Assembly (NCBI GenBank): GCA_944333055.1
Contig: CALVKT010000040.1
Location: forward strand, 1-52,420
DNA from: an uncultured Clostridia bacterium
GTDB taxonomy: Bacteria > Bacillota > Clostridia > Christensenellales > Aristaeellaceae
Length of the DNA: 52,420 nucleotides
Direction of reading: 5' to 3'
Positions 17,117 to 24,810 of this stretch are shown here, piece by piece; within the stretch, counting starts at the first letter, position 1, and every line of letters starts with the position of its first letter. The translations under genes and the position numbers were made by a program. The notes beneath the pieces are model-generated. The model searched no databases, was not told where the DNA came from, and was given only the letters and a program-made list of their open reading frames with translations.

Positions 17117-18038
17117 TCCCGTCTCTCTCCTTTCGCCGCATCGCGCGGAAAAACAGCCGGACGCCGTCGTAGATCAAGCTCTTGACGTCCGTGCCGTTGA
17201 AGATCAGCTGCGCAATCCACGTCCCGTTGAAGACGACCGGCAGCACGTCGCTCTGGCTGTTGCGGATGCACACGATGCCGCTGCCGCCCTTGCCGCCCGG
17301 CGCAGTAGGCGCGCCGTTTTCGCACCATTGCTGGCCGCCCGCGCCGCCGCCCCCGCCGCCCGTGTTGGCTTTCCCGTCCTGGCCTCTGGAGAGATCGTAG
17401 CTGCCGTCCTGGCCGCCCGCACCGCCGCCGCCCGCGCCGCCCGCGCCGACGCAGTCGCTGCCCGTGCCCGCGCCGCCGCCCCCGCCGCCGGCATACAGCG
17501 TCCAGCCGCTCATGCCGAATTCTCGCGTGGTCGTCCCCTGCCCGATGCCATTGTGCGTGCCATAGGCGCCAATCGCCGCGCCGTCTCCGCCGTCGCTGCC
17601 GCCCGGATAGCCGGGCGTGTACGCTTCCGACGCGCCTGCGCCGCCGGAGCCTCCGTTCCCGCCGTATTCTCTATTCGTGCCCGTATATCCGCCGGAGGCG
17701 CTGTGCCCAAAGGCGGACGATGGGTTCCCGTTCTCGTCGCTCTCACCGCCGTCGCCGATGACCACAGCATATCCCGTGTTGCGCTGCACAGAGATGTCCT
17801 TCACCGTCCTGGTGTAACCGCCGCCGCCCCCGCCGGAGCTCGTCGTGGAGTCATACCAGCCCCATCTTCCGCCTCCGCCACCGCCGACGAGAAAGACGTC
17901 GATCTTGCGATTGCGATCTGTGAACGTCAGCGTGCCGCTCGTCTTGAGCCGGATGATCCACCCCCAGTCGCCGCGCAGCTCCGTGCTGTATTGCCCCGTA
18001 TAGGTAAACGACGGCAGCGCCTTGGGCACATAGGCCAT
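17076..18038 (-). CDS. Glycine-rich tail fibre/appendage protein
   Basis: 320 residues. A short N-terminal beta region leads into a long Gly-rich domain (about 55-255) with blocks such as FLVGGGGGG, GGNGGSGGAGASE, AGGGGGGAGTG and a closing GGKGGSGIVCIR. This matches the glycine-rich domain seen in phage receptor-binding fibres. The final 65 residues are charged and contain two FNGT-type repeats (VFNGTWIAQLIFNGTDVKSL). ATG at 18038 is set by AAAGGAGGGG. It follows the collagen-like gene directly. Confidence 0.75.
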   Translation of the reverse strand: MAYVPKALPSFTYTGQYSTELRGDWGWIIRLKTSGTLTFTDRNRKIDVFLVGGGGGGRWGWYDSTTSSGGGGGGYTRTVKDISVQRNTGYAVVIGDGGESDENGNPSSAFGHSASGGYTGTNREYGGNGGSGGAGASEAYTPGYPGGSDGGDGAAIGAYGTHNGIGQGTTTREFGMSGWTLYAGGGGGGAGTGSDCVGAGGAGGGGAGGQDGSYDLSRGQDGKANTGGGGGGAGGQQWCENGAPTAPGGKGGSGIVCIRNSQSDVLPVVFNGTWIAQLIFNGTDVKSLIYDGVRLFFRAMRRKERDGIDARKKGPVCGPG

Positions 18039-18051
18039 GCTCACCCCTCCT

Positions 18052-18861
18052 TTACGCGTCCGTGTCGATGTAGAGCGTCGATCCGCTGAGCGTGAAGGTC
18101 ACACCGGCCGGGCCGGTGTCGCCCTTGGGGCCCTGGGGCCCCTGCGCGCCGTCGCGCCCGCGCGGTATGCCGTACGTCAGGTGCTTCACGCCGTCCTCTT
18201 CCGAAAGCGAGACCGTCGCCGCCGCATCCGGTTCCAGCGTCTGCGCGCTCGCCGTCGCGTTCTGCCACGCCCGCTCCACCGCCGCGCCCGCATCGGCCGC
18301 CTGCTGTGCGGCCGTGTTCGCCGCTTGTGCCGCCTCTCTGGCCGCCTGTTCGCCCTCGACCGCCCCGGTCGCCGCGGCGTTGGCGTCGGAAATCGCCGTG
18401 TTCACGGTGGAGAGCGTCAGGTTGATCTCCTGCACCAGCGCGTCCCACGCGTTCACCTGTGCGGGCGTCACCGCGTCGCCCGGCGCAGGGCGGCCGATGG
18501 GCCGGAATACCGCCTCGTAGCAGGTTTTGGCCCGGCTCTCCTCCTGTGTCTGCCCGTAGCTCACGTACACGTAGACGTGCACATCCCGGCTCTGCGTCAT
18601 GTAATGGTCGGGCACGGCTACGATCCATGCGCCGCTCTGCGCCTCATAGGCAGCCAGGCGCGTCTCCGTCTGGCTGTCGCCCACAAAGCCAAACTGCGCC
18701 TGCACCGTCACCATCTCGCCGGAGAGAAAATCGTCCTGCTGTGCCAGCGCCTGCGGCGAGGGCAGGCCGCGCATCCGCAGCCTCTGGCCCGTGTCGTACT
18801 GGTAAGCGCCGCCGACCGCTGCGCTGCGGCTCTGTCCGCGCTCAAAGCTCGCCTCAATCAT
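18052..18861 (-). CDS. Tail fibre/minor structural protein with collagen-like segment
   Basis: 269 residues. The N-terminal 125 form a beta-rich domain of the kind found at the base of Gram-positive phage fibres. An alanine-rich helical stretch follows (about 150-205), then a collagen-like Gly-X-Y run (GRDGAQGPQGPKGDTGPAG, about residues 236-254) and a short beta tail ending the protein. Such Gly-X-Y runs trimerise fibre proteins. It lies 12 bases after the coiled-coil gene and 13 bases before the Gly-rich gene. Confidence 0.72.
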   Translation of the reverse strand: MIEASFERGQSRSAAVGGAYQYDTGQRLRMRGLPSPQALAQQDDFLSGEMVTVQAQFGFVGDSQTETRLAAYEAQSGAWIVAVPDHYMTQSRDVHVYVYVSYGQTQEESRAKTCYEAVFRPIGRPAPGDAVTPAQVNAWDALVQEINLTLSTVNTAISDANAAATGAVEGEQAAREAAQAANTAAQQAADAGAAVERAWQNATASAQTLEPDAAATVSLSEEDGVKHLTYGIPRGRDGAQGPQGPKGDTGPAGVTFTLSGSTLYIDTDA

Positions 18862-18873
18862 CGCTTTCCCTCC

Positions 18874-19707
18874 TCATCTGCGGTATTTGATGCTCGGTGC
18901 GGCGCTGCTGATCGCGTCCACCTTCGTGCTGCTCTTCTTTCCGCCGCCCGTGCTGTAGGACTTGGTCACCGTCGTGCTCGATCCCTGCGTGTGGCTCTTG
19001 CCCGTGGTGTCGCTGGTGCTCGATCCCTGCGTGCTGCTGGTGCCGCTGGTGCTCGTGCCCATCGAGCCGGACACCGCCGTCAGGTAGTTCTGGTTGTATT
19101 CGCGGCGCTGGCTCTCCTTGAGCTCCTGCACCTTGGCCGCGAGGTTCTTCGCGTAGTCCACCTGCAAACGGCTCTGCGTCTGCGCATTCTGCTGCGCCGC
19201 CTGCGCCACCTTCTCGCGCGCCTGCGCGGTCTTTCGTTCGTTTTCGCGGGTGAGCCGTTCCACTGCGCGCGAGAGACGCTCGCCCGTGTTGGCCAGCGTC
19301 TCCAGCGTGTAGCTGCTTCTCCCCATGCCGCGCGAGAGCGCAGCCGTCTGCACGTCCGCCGCGCTTTGCCTGTAGCTGCGCTGCTGATCCTCGATGCTGC
19401 GCGCCAGCTCGGCCGCGAGGTCTTGCACCTCCTGCTCGCCGGACAGCCGCGCCGTTTCGTATTGCTGCTGTGCCGCCTCCTTCTGCGCGTTGAGCTGCGG
19501 TGCGAGCAGGTTTTCCGCATACGCGCTGATCTCCTCGTCGGAGAGATAGCCCATCAGCCCGGAGAGAATCTGATCGCGCAGCCTCTCGTCGAGCACTTTT
19601 TTCGTCGCGCTCTGGCTCTGGCTCTGGCTTTTGCTCTGGCTCTCGCTGTGGTAGCGGCTGTTCGTCGTGCTCTCGTACTCGGTGTTGGACACCGTGATTC
19701 TCGCCAT
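18874..19707 (-). CDS. Coiled-coil structural protein with Ser/Thr/Gln-rich ends
   Basis: 277 residues. The N-terminal 35 contain Ser-Gln/Lys repeats (SESQSKSQSQSQS). A long predicted coiled coil covers about 40-205 (NAQKEAAQQQYETARLSGEQ and LTRENERKTAQAREKVAQAA), and the tail is Ser/Thr/Gly-rich with two STQGSS/HTQGSS copies. No family is recognised. Its position among tail genes and its long helix would suit an internal virion/ejection protein or a fibre connector, but that is inference. Confidence 0.6.
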   Translation of the reverse strand: MARITVSNTEYESTTNSRYHSESQSKSQSQSQSATKKVLDERLRDQILSGLMGYLSDEEISAYAENLLAPQLNAQKEAAQQQYETARLSGEQEVQDLAAELARSIEDQQRSYRQSAADVQTAALSRGMGRSSYTLETLANTGERLSRAVERLTRENERKTAQAREKVAQAAQQNAQTQSRLQVDYAKNLAAKVQELKESQRREYNQNYLTAVSGSMGTSTSGTSSTQGSSTSDTTGKSHTQGSSTTVTKSYSTGGGKKSSTKVDAISSAAPSIKYRR

Positions 19708-20088
19708 TTATGCCTCCTTCTGCGCGATCTTCTCAAGCGCCGCGCGCACGTCCTCCTGCAATCGGATCAGCGCGGCTTCCACAAGCGTCAGCCGCGCCTC
19801 CACGGTCGATCTGCTCTTCTGCGTTTCCCGTTCATCCAGCTCCGCCTGCGTATGGGGATGGCCGATCTGAATCTCCTCCCATGCCGCCCCGGCCTCCACC
19901 CCCGGCGCGTCGATCCCCCTGCGCACGTCCCCGCCGCCGTTTTCGTATGCGGTCACGATCTCGCAGCGCCATGGCTCCTGCACGCCCTCCACAGCCTCGT
20001 GCCTCTCCACGCGCACGCCGGGCTTGAGATAGCCGAGTGCCAGATCGGGATGCTCAATCAGCTCCATGTCCTCGCTGTAAATCTCCAT
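19708..20088 (-). CDS. Small uncharacterised tail-region protein
   Basis: 126 residues. An acidic N-terminal part has a possible beta domain (LKPGVRVERHEAVEGVQEPW), and the last 40 residues are a predicted helix (STVEARLTLVEAALIRLQED). The initiating ATG overlaps the stop of the fibre gene upstream (TGATG at 20088-20090), so it is translationally coupled. No family recognised. It could be a fibre chaperone or a linker. Confidence 0.6.
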   Translation of the reverse strand: MEIYSEDMELIEHPDLALGYLKPGVRVERHEAVEGVQEPWRCEIVTAYENGGGDVRRGIDAPGVEAGAAWEEIQIGHPHTQAELDERETQKSRSTVEARLTLVEAALIRLQEDVRAALEKIAQKEA

Positions 20089-20996
20089 CAACTCACCCGC
20101 CTCCACATGTACACCGCCAGATACGGCGGCATGTTGTTGTGCGCACCGTTTCCGCCCGTGTTGGCAATCATGCTGCTCGTCACGTCCCAGTTGTCCGTGC
20201 GATCCTGATCGATGTCAAACGGATACAAGCCCACGACCGTGGAGGAACTTGCGCCGCTGTTCACGCCCCTTGCGCCATGGTTGTGCGACGGCATCTCATA
20301 CACGCTCAGCGTGTGGTAGGCCTCGCCGCCCCAGCTTCCTGCCGCGTAACTGGCCCCCGCACCCACCAGGAACCGATCGACGAACTGTTCCCACGTCCCG
20401 CCGAAGATGGCTGCCGGACTCGTGGCGTCCAGGCTCTGGTAGATGCACCCGACAGGATGCGCCGCGAGCAGGATCTCCGCCGCCACCGGCACGCCCAGCG
20501 CCGCCCGCGCCGCTTCCGGCGTGCTCGCGCCCGTGCCGCCCTGTTCAATCGACACCGGGCGCTTGCTCGTCAGGATGTCAAAGCTGCCCGCCTGCGTCCG
20601 CCCGGCATCGCACGCGGGCAAACGGTACGCTTCGCCCGCCGCCTCGCTCGCCTCCGGCGTCTGGTCAAAGATGAACCGCCGCTGATCCTGCGCGTCGTCA
20701 AAGGCCACGTGAGCCGCGTGGCCGCCGCTCCGCGAAAAGCGCACGGCGAGCGCCTCTGTTTCGCTGCCGATCTCCAGCCCCGGCGTGCGCAGTGCGCCGG
20801 TCATCTCGTCTCCGGCCTTGCGCACATACGCGCCTGCGTTTTCCGCCTGCGCCTTGTCAAGCGCTTTGGCCTGCCCGCCGCTCGCCATCCATGCGTCCGT
20901 GCAGAAGTCCTTGAGGAACAGGATCAGGCTTTTGATGTATCGCTCCACCCCTTCGCTCTCGCGGTATTCGGGGATTCTCGGCTGCTTGAATGCCAT
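20088..20996 (-). CDS. Short tail fibre with C-terminal tail-collar/receptor-binding domain
   Basis: 302 residues. The N-terminal 100 include EMTGALRTPGLEIGSE, typical of phage fibre shafts, and RPVSIEQGGTGASTPEAAR follows at about 150-165. The C-terminal 130 match the tail-collar (gp12/baseplate-knob) fold: HPVGCIYQSLDATSPAAIFG, GTWEQFVDRFLVGAG, MPSHNHG and NNMPPYLAVYMWRR at the very end. This suggests receptor binding on a cell surface. Confidence 0.82.
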   Translation of the reverse strand: MAFKQPRIPEYRESEGVERYIKSLILFLKDFCTDAWMASGGQAKALDKAQAENAGAYVRKAGDEMTGALRTPGLEIGSETEALAVRFSRSGGHAAHVAFDDAQDQRRFIFDQTPEASEAAGEAYRLPACDAGRTQAGSFDILTSKRPVSIEQGGTGASTPEAARAALGVPVAAEILLAAHPVGCIYQSLDATSPAAIFGGTWEQFVDRFLVGAGASYAAGSWGGEAYHTLSVYEMPSHNHGARGVNSGASSSTVVGLYPFDIDQDRTDNWDVTSSMIANTGGNGAHNNMPPYLAVYMWRRVS

Positions 20997-20999
20997 GCC

Positions 21000-22499
21000 T
21001 CACACCTCGTCCATGCTGTATGCCACGCGCACGCCGCCGTAGATGCGCCATCCCGCCGCCTTCCTGCCGCTGGCGATGCGCAGCTTCACGCGCAGCCCGC
21101 TGTTTTGGATCTTCACGCGATAGTCCCTGCGCGCCTTGCTCAGCAGCACCGTCTTCGTCTTTTCGCGCCGGTCGGTGATGATCGTCCACTCCACCGGCAC
21201 GTCGTTCTCGTCCGCGTCCGCCGTGAAGCGCAGCACAAAGTCCCGCTTGACCATCTCCTTGCCCAGGTCCAGCCACGGCGTCTCCCAGAGGCTGTGCATG
21301 GGCTGGCCCATGTAGCTGCCCGTGCGTGCGTCGTTGTAACGCAGCACCTCGTAGGGGCTGTCGGCCTGCGTGAAGTACACGCTGCCGCCCAGCGCAAAGA
21401 AGTCCTTGACGCGCACGCCGGGGCGCACCATGAATGTGCCGCGCTCCGTATCGTATTCGATCACCGTGTTGTTCTCGCTGAGCACGTCGCCCTCGTCCTT
21501 GCGCACGCACAGCGCCAGATAGTAGACGTGGCCGCACACGCAGGCCGTGGCCAGCGCGTCGGTGCCCGGCATGCGCATGCGCATCGTCTCGTAGAGCGCA
21601 TCGCGCGAGAGCAGGGACATCGTGCTCCCGTCGTAGAGGCCCAGTCCGCCGGAGGCCAGGAAGAACATGCGCAGCCTGTCCACGCAGATGGAACGCGCCT
21701 GTACCGGCCCGTCCGTGCCGTAGGCCTCCGTGATCGTGAAGCTGGACGGATCGCTGCCGCGAATCTCAAAGATCGTGCTCTGCTTGACCGCCAGCAGGTA
21801 TCCGCCGAACGGACACAGCGCGATGAACGCGTCGCCGTCCCATGTCGGCTGGCGGATCACGCCGCCGCCCAGCTCCGGGGTATCCGCCACGCCCGTCCAG
21901 TCAAAGGGGTCGTAAGGCCGTGAGTAGAACACGTCGTCGGGGTATCCCGGCGCGCCGGTGCCCCAGATGCGCTCGGCGTGCCTGCCCAGCACGGCGAAGC
22001 GCACCTCGCCGTAGTCCTCGCCGATCGCCAGCGTCTTCTTTTCCACCCGCAGGTCGCTGCCGTATATCGCGATCATCCCGTCCTGCGCGTTGCTCATGAT
22101 CAGGATGTCGACGGTCTCCCCGCTCTCCTGCGTCTCGTATGTCACGCTGCTCCATCGGTTGGACAGGAAGCCCTCGCCCCGCTTCACCCAGCCCTCTGTG
22201 CCCATCGTGTAGGTGTAAATGCAGCCGGACGCGCCCGCCACGAATACGTCGGGATCGTCCGGCCTGCTGCGCCTGTAAAAGCGCGTCAGCGTCTCAATCG
22301 GCGCGCCCAGCGCCGGGAAGGCGCGGCTGGTGCCGTAGCCCGTGGCCAGCAGCCCGCGCTCCGTGCGCATGTTCTCCGCGCGGTAGGCGTAGTCGGCGTT
22401 CACGTTCGTGTCGCCCGCCGCCTGATAGACGCCCCTGGGCGTGGGGATCGTGAAAGCCCCCTCGTAGCTCTCCTCCTGCACGCGCCTTTCCCTCGCCAT
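21000..22499 (-). CDS. Tail hub/stabilisation protein, P22 gp10-like beta-propeller
   Basis: 499 residues, rich in repeated beta blades: RAENMRTERGLLATGYG, DVFVAGASGCIYTYT, LRVEKKTLAIGEDYGEVRFA, WGTGAPGYPDDVFYSRPYDP, LLAVKQSTIFEIRGSDPSSF and YFTQADSPYEVLRYN. The start NADYAYRAENMR and the 'rates to user display' type WGTG...DVFYS resemble gp10-type packaged-DNA stabilisation proteins of short-tailed phages. Assignment is by architecture and by its place after a gp4-like gene. Confidence 0.65.
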   Translation of the reverse strand: MARERRVQEESYEGAFTIPTPRGVYQAAGDTNVNADYAYRAENMRTERGLLATGYGTSRAFPALGAPIETLTRFYRRSRPDDPDVFVAGASGCIYTYTMGTEGWVKRGEGFLSNRWSSVTYETQESGETVDILIMSNAQDGMIAIYGSDLRVEKKTLAIGEDYGEVRFAVLGRHAERIWGTGAPGYPDDVFYSRPYDPFDWTGVADTPELGGGVIRQPTWDGDAFIALCPFGGYLLAVKQSTIFEIRGSDPSSFTITEAYGTDGPVQARSICVDRLRMFFLASGGLGLYDGSTMSLLSRDALYETMRMRMPGTDALATACVCGHVYYLALCVRKDEGDVLSENNTVIEYDTERGTFMVRPGVRVKDFFALGGSVYFTQADSPYEVLRYNDARTGSYMGQPMHSLWETPWLDLGKEMVKRDFVLRFTADADENDVPVEWTIITDRREKTKTVLLSKARRDYRVKIQNSGLRVKLRIASGRKAAGWRIYGGVRVAYSMDEV

Positions 22500-22511
22500 G
22501 GCTCTCCTCCT

Positions 22512-23075
22512 TTACTTGCCGTATCGCGCGTCCGTCGCCGCGTAGAGGTGCTGCAAGCGCGTCACGCTGCCCATCCCCTCGTGCGCCATCGCGCGCATCT
22601 GCTGATAGAAACTCTGCCTGAAGAACTCCGCCCGGCTCTGCTTGGCCAGGTTGCCGCTTGAAAGGTGCCGGTAGCAGATGTAGTCCGCCAGCGCGGGGTG
22701 CGCGTATTCCGGCAGCTCAGGCTCCTGCGCGTCGGCGTCAAGCGGCGGCTTTTCGATCTCGCACAGCGCCCGAAGCGTCCGGTGCGCTGTGCCGGTGCGC
22801 AGCGTCCTGCCGTCCGCATCGAGGAAAAAGCGAACGCCTTGCCCCTGCGCGTCGCGCACATCGACGATGCGGGCGATGGGCAGCGCGGAGATGTCCGCGC
22901 TGCCGTCCGCATCCGTCGTGAGTTCAAACGTCTCGCGCGGCCTGAGGAACAGGCGCAGCGCGATCATGTAGCCCATGTTGGCGTAGCTGCGAAACAGCTC
23001 GTCGTACTCGCTGATGTCCTCCGCCGCCTCGTCGAGCTGCTTGAGCGCCAACTTCATGATGTTGGCCAGCGTCAT
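22512..23075 (-). CDS. Head-to-tail adaptor, P22 gp4-like
   Basis: 187 residues, mostly helical. It starts TLANIMKLALKQLDEA and continues with SYANMGYMIALRLFLRPRE, a short beta insertion (ELTTDADGSADISALPIARI), and then HPALADYICYRHLSSGNLAK and a C-terminal helix. The size and helix pattern match adaptor proteins of short-tailed phages that sit below the portal. It lies between the capsid and tail-hub genes, as expected. Confidence 0.6.
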   Translation of the reverse strand: MTLANIMKLALKQLDEAAEDISEYDELFRSYANMGYMIALRLFLRPRETFELTTDADGSADISALPIARIVDVRDAQGQGVRFFLDADGRTLRTGTAHRTLRALCEIEKPPLDADAQEPELPEYAHPALADYICYRHLSSGNLAKQSRAEFFRQSFYQQMRAMAHEGMGSVTRLQHLYAATDARYGK

Positions 23076-23083
23076 GCTTCACC

Positions 23084-23362
23084 TCACAGGTGGCCGGTGT
23101 CGCGCAGGATCTGCGCCACCGGCGCAGGCATCTCCACGCTCTTGCCGCGCAGGAAGTAGAAGTCCGCGCCGTTGAGCCCCACGAAGAGCACGTCGTCGCG
23201 CGTGCCGGGCACAAGCGGGATGTTCACCTTCTCCATCGGGCATCCCGCGCAGCCGGCCTGGGCCATCAGGCGGGCCATGTTCTTCTCGGTCGCCTCGCAC
23301 TTGCCAAGCAGCACGCTGCTGGCGCGCTCGACCGTCTTGCTCGTGTTCGTCTTGATCGCCAT
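23084..23362 (-). CDS. Small head-associated protein
   Basis: 92 residues. It contains two Cys in CAGCPMEKVNIPLVPGTRDD followed by a short beta segment VLFVGLNGADFYFLRGKSVE. Its position directly after the capsid gene is where small head or decoration proteins are found. No family recognised. ATG at 23362 has AAAGGAGG 7 bases upstream. A longer frame from 23383 starts inside the intergenic ribosome site and is less likely. Confidence 0.6.
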   Translation of the reverse strand: MAIKTNTSKTVERASSVLLGKCEATEKNMARLMAQAGCAGCPMEKVNIPLVPGTRDDVLFVGLNGADFYFLRGKSVEMPAPVAQILRDTGHL

Positions 23363-23383
23363 GTTCGTTCCTCCTTTCGCCAA

Positions 23384-24328
23384 TCAGGCAGAGATGCCGC
23401 ACTCAATGCGCACGGCGTATTCCGGCTGGAGCAGCTTGACGCCGAAGCCGTCCATCTTCCAGCCGACGGTGGAGATCTGCTCCAGCGGATCGGCGGTGCC
23501 CGCGCTGCCCGCCGGCTTGACGATCACGCGCGGCTTGGCCCCCTTGAAGCTCGTGTAGCCGTAGGCGTACTGGCCCAGCACGATGACGCTGGCCACGTCT
23601 GCGCCCTCCGCGCCCGCGGCCTCGAAGATCTTCGCCTCCGTCGTCTCCACGATCCGGCAGCCGAAGAGGCGGCCGATTTCGCCCGTGTACACGGCTTCCT
23701 TGTCCTGGTAGCGCGCCACGGCCACAAAGGTCTCGTCGTCCTGCAGGTCGTAGAACGTGTCCGGGCCGACGATGGCGATGTAGTAGCCGCCGAACGTCTG
23801 CGCGTGCGCCTTCTTGAGCTTCTTGACCGCCTTGCGCAGCTCTCGGCTGGTCAGCTTGTCCGCCGCCGTCAGCTCGGCGCGCGCCGTCTTGCCGCCCGCG
23901 TAGATCACGTTCGTGCAGGTCGCCAGCTCCTCGCGCACCACCGCGTCGATGCTGCGCGCGCCCGCGTCGCCAAAGAGCTTCGTCTTGCGCAGGATGTTCA
24001 TGTCCAAGTGGCTCAGGTCGAGCTTGTCGCTGCAGCGCGCGTATTCGCCGTACTGCTCCAGCTTCACCGTCACCTCCGTCTCCGTGAGCATGACGCTCTC
24101 GCCCGGCTCGCCCTCGGTCAGCGCGCTGGTGTTCGCCTCCAGCGGGATGATCTTGCGCATGTTCATCACCAGGCCGCTGTTTTCCGGCATCCTGTGCTCG
24201 TCGCCGAACTGCAAATGCACCAGCTCCGGCTCGAACGTGCGCAGCAGCTCCCGGTTGTAGTAGGTCTGCATGCCCGGCGTCAGGCCGGTGCTGCCGGTCA
24301 TGTTGGTGTTGGTGCTCGTATATGCCAT
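23384..24328 (-). CDS. Major capsid protein, N4-gp56 family
   Basis: 314 residues. Family features run from the start: MAYTST, ELVHLQFGDEHRMPENSG, the LTEGEPG block, EQYGEYARCSDKLDLSHLD, GGYYIAIVGPDTFYDLQDDE, GEIGRLFGCRIVETTEAKIF and VKPAGSAGTADPLEQISTVG. These match the N4-gp56-type HK97-fold capsid proteins found in many Gram-positive short-tailed and siphoviral prophages. ATG at 24328 has AGGAGGAATGCAC upstream. Confidence 0.9.
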   Translation of the reverse strand: MAYTSTNTNMTGSTGLTPGMQTYYNRELLRTFEPELVHLQFGDEHRMPENSGLVMNMRKIIPLEANTSALTEGEPGESVMLTETEVTVKLEQYGEYARCSDKLDLSHLDMNILRKTKLFGDAGARSIDAVVREELATCTNVIYAGGKTARAELTAADKLTSRELRKAVKKLKKAHAQTFGGYYIAIVGPDTFYDLQDDETFVAVARYQDKEAVYTGEIGRLFGCRIVETTEAKIFEAAGAEGADVASVIVLGQYAYGYTSFKGAKPRVIVKPAGSAGTADPLEQISTVGWKMDGFGVKLLQPEYAVRIECGISA

Positions 24329-24349
24329 GTGCATTCCTCCTTCTCGTCC

Positions 24350-24793
24350 TTACATCCTGACCTTCTTGCCCATCATCGCCGCAGCACGCGCCTCGCGCGA
24401 GAACGCGTCAAACTGCGCGTCGCTCATCTGCTCGATGCGGTTCTCCTGCGGCACGCTGCCCGATGCGCTGCTGCGCGTCACGGGCACGCCGCGCCTGCGC
24501 TCCGCCTGCGCCGCGCGCACCTGCTCCAGCTGCCTGCGCAGCATCTTCGCCGCCGCGCGGATCAGATCGACGCCCGCGGCCACGTCTGCGCGCACGCCCT
24601 CGTCCTGGGAGAGCGCGCCCAGCTCCTCCGGCGTCCAGCCGTCCTCGTAGAGCATCCCGATGCCCTCGCGCAGGCTCGCTTCCGTCTCCTGCGCCTCCCG
24701 TGCCTCCGCGTTCAGGCTGTCCTCCATCAGCTCCCCGGAGATCTCCTGTGCCGTCAGCGGCGTCTGCATGGCCGCCTCGTTCCTGTTGTCCAT
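24350..24793 (-). CDS. Scaffold-like protein between portal and capsid
   Basis: 147 residues, highly charged and helical throughout (LMEDSLNAEAREAQETEASL, LIRAAAKMLRRQLEQVRAAQ), ending FDAFSREARAAAMMGKKVRM. The low complexity, helicity and position immediately upstream of the capsid gene are as expected of a scaffolding protein, though sequence alone cannot prove it. AAAGGAG precedes the start. Confidence 0.65.
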   Translation of the reverse strand: MDNRNEAAMQTPLTAQEISGELMEDSLNAEAREAQETEASLREGIGMLYEDGWTPEELGALSQDEGVRADVAAGVDLIRAAAKMLRRQLEQVRAAQAERRRGVPVTRSSASGSVPQENRIEQMSDAQFDAFSREARAAAMMGKKVRM

Positions 24794-24810
24794 CGCGTTT
24801 CTCCTTTCCT

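Noticed and set aside
17076-18038. Gly-rich repeats as a CRISPR or tandem DNA array
   Set aside because: The repeats are codon-level Gly runs in an intact fibre gene with no regular spacer.
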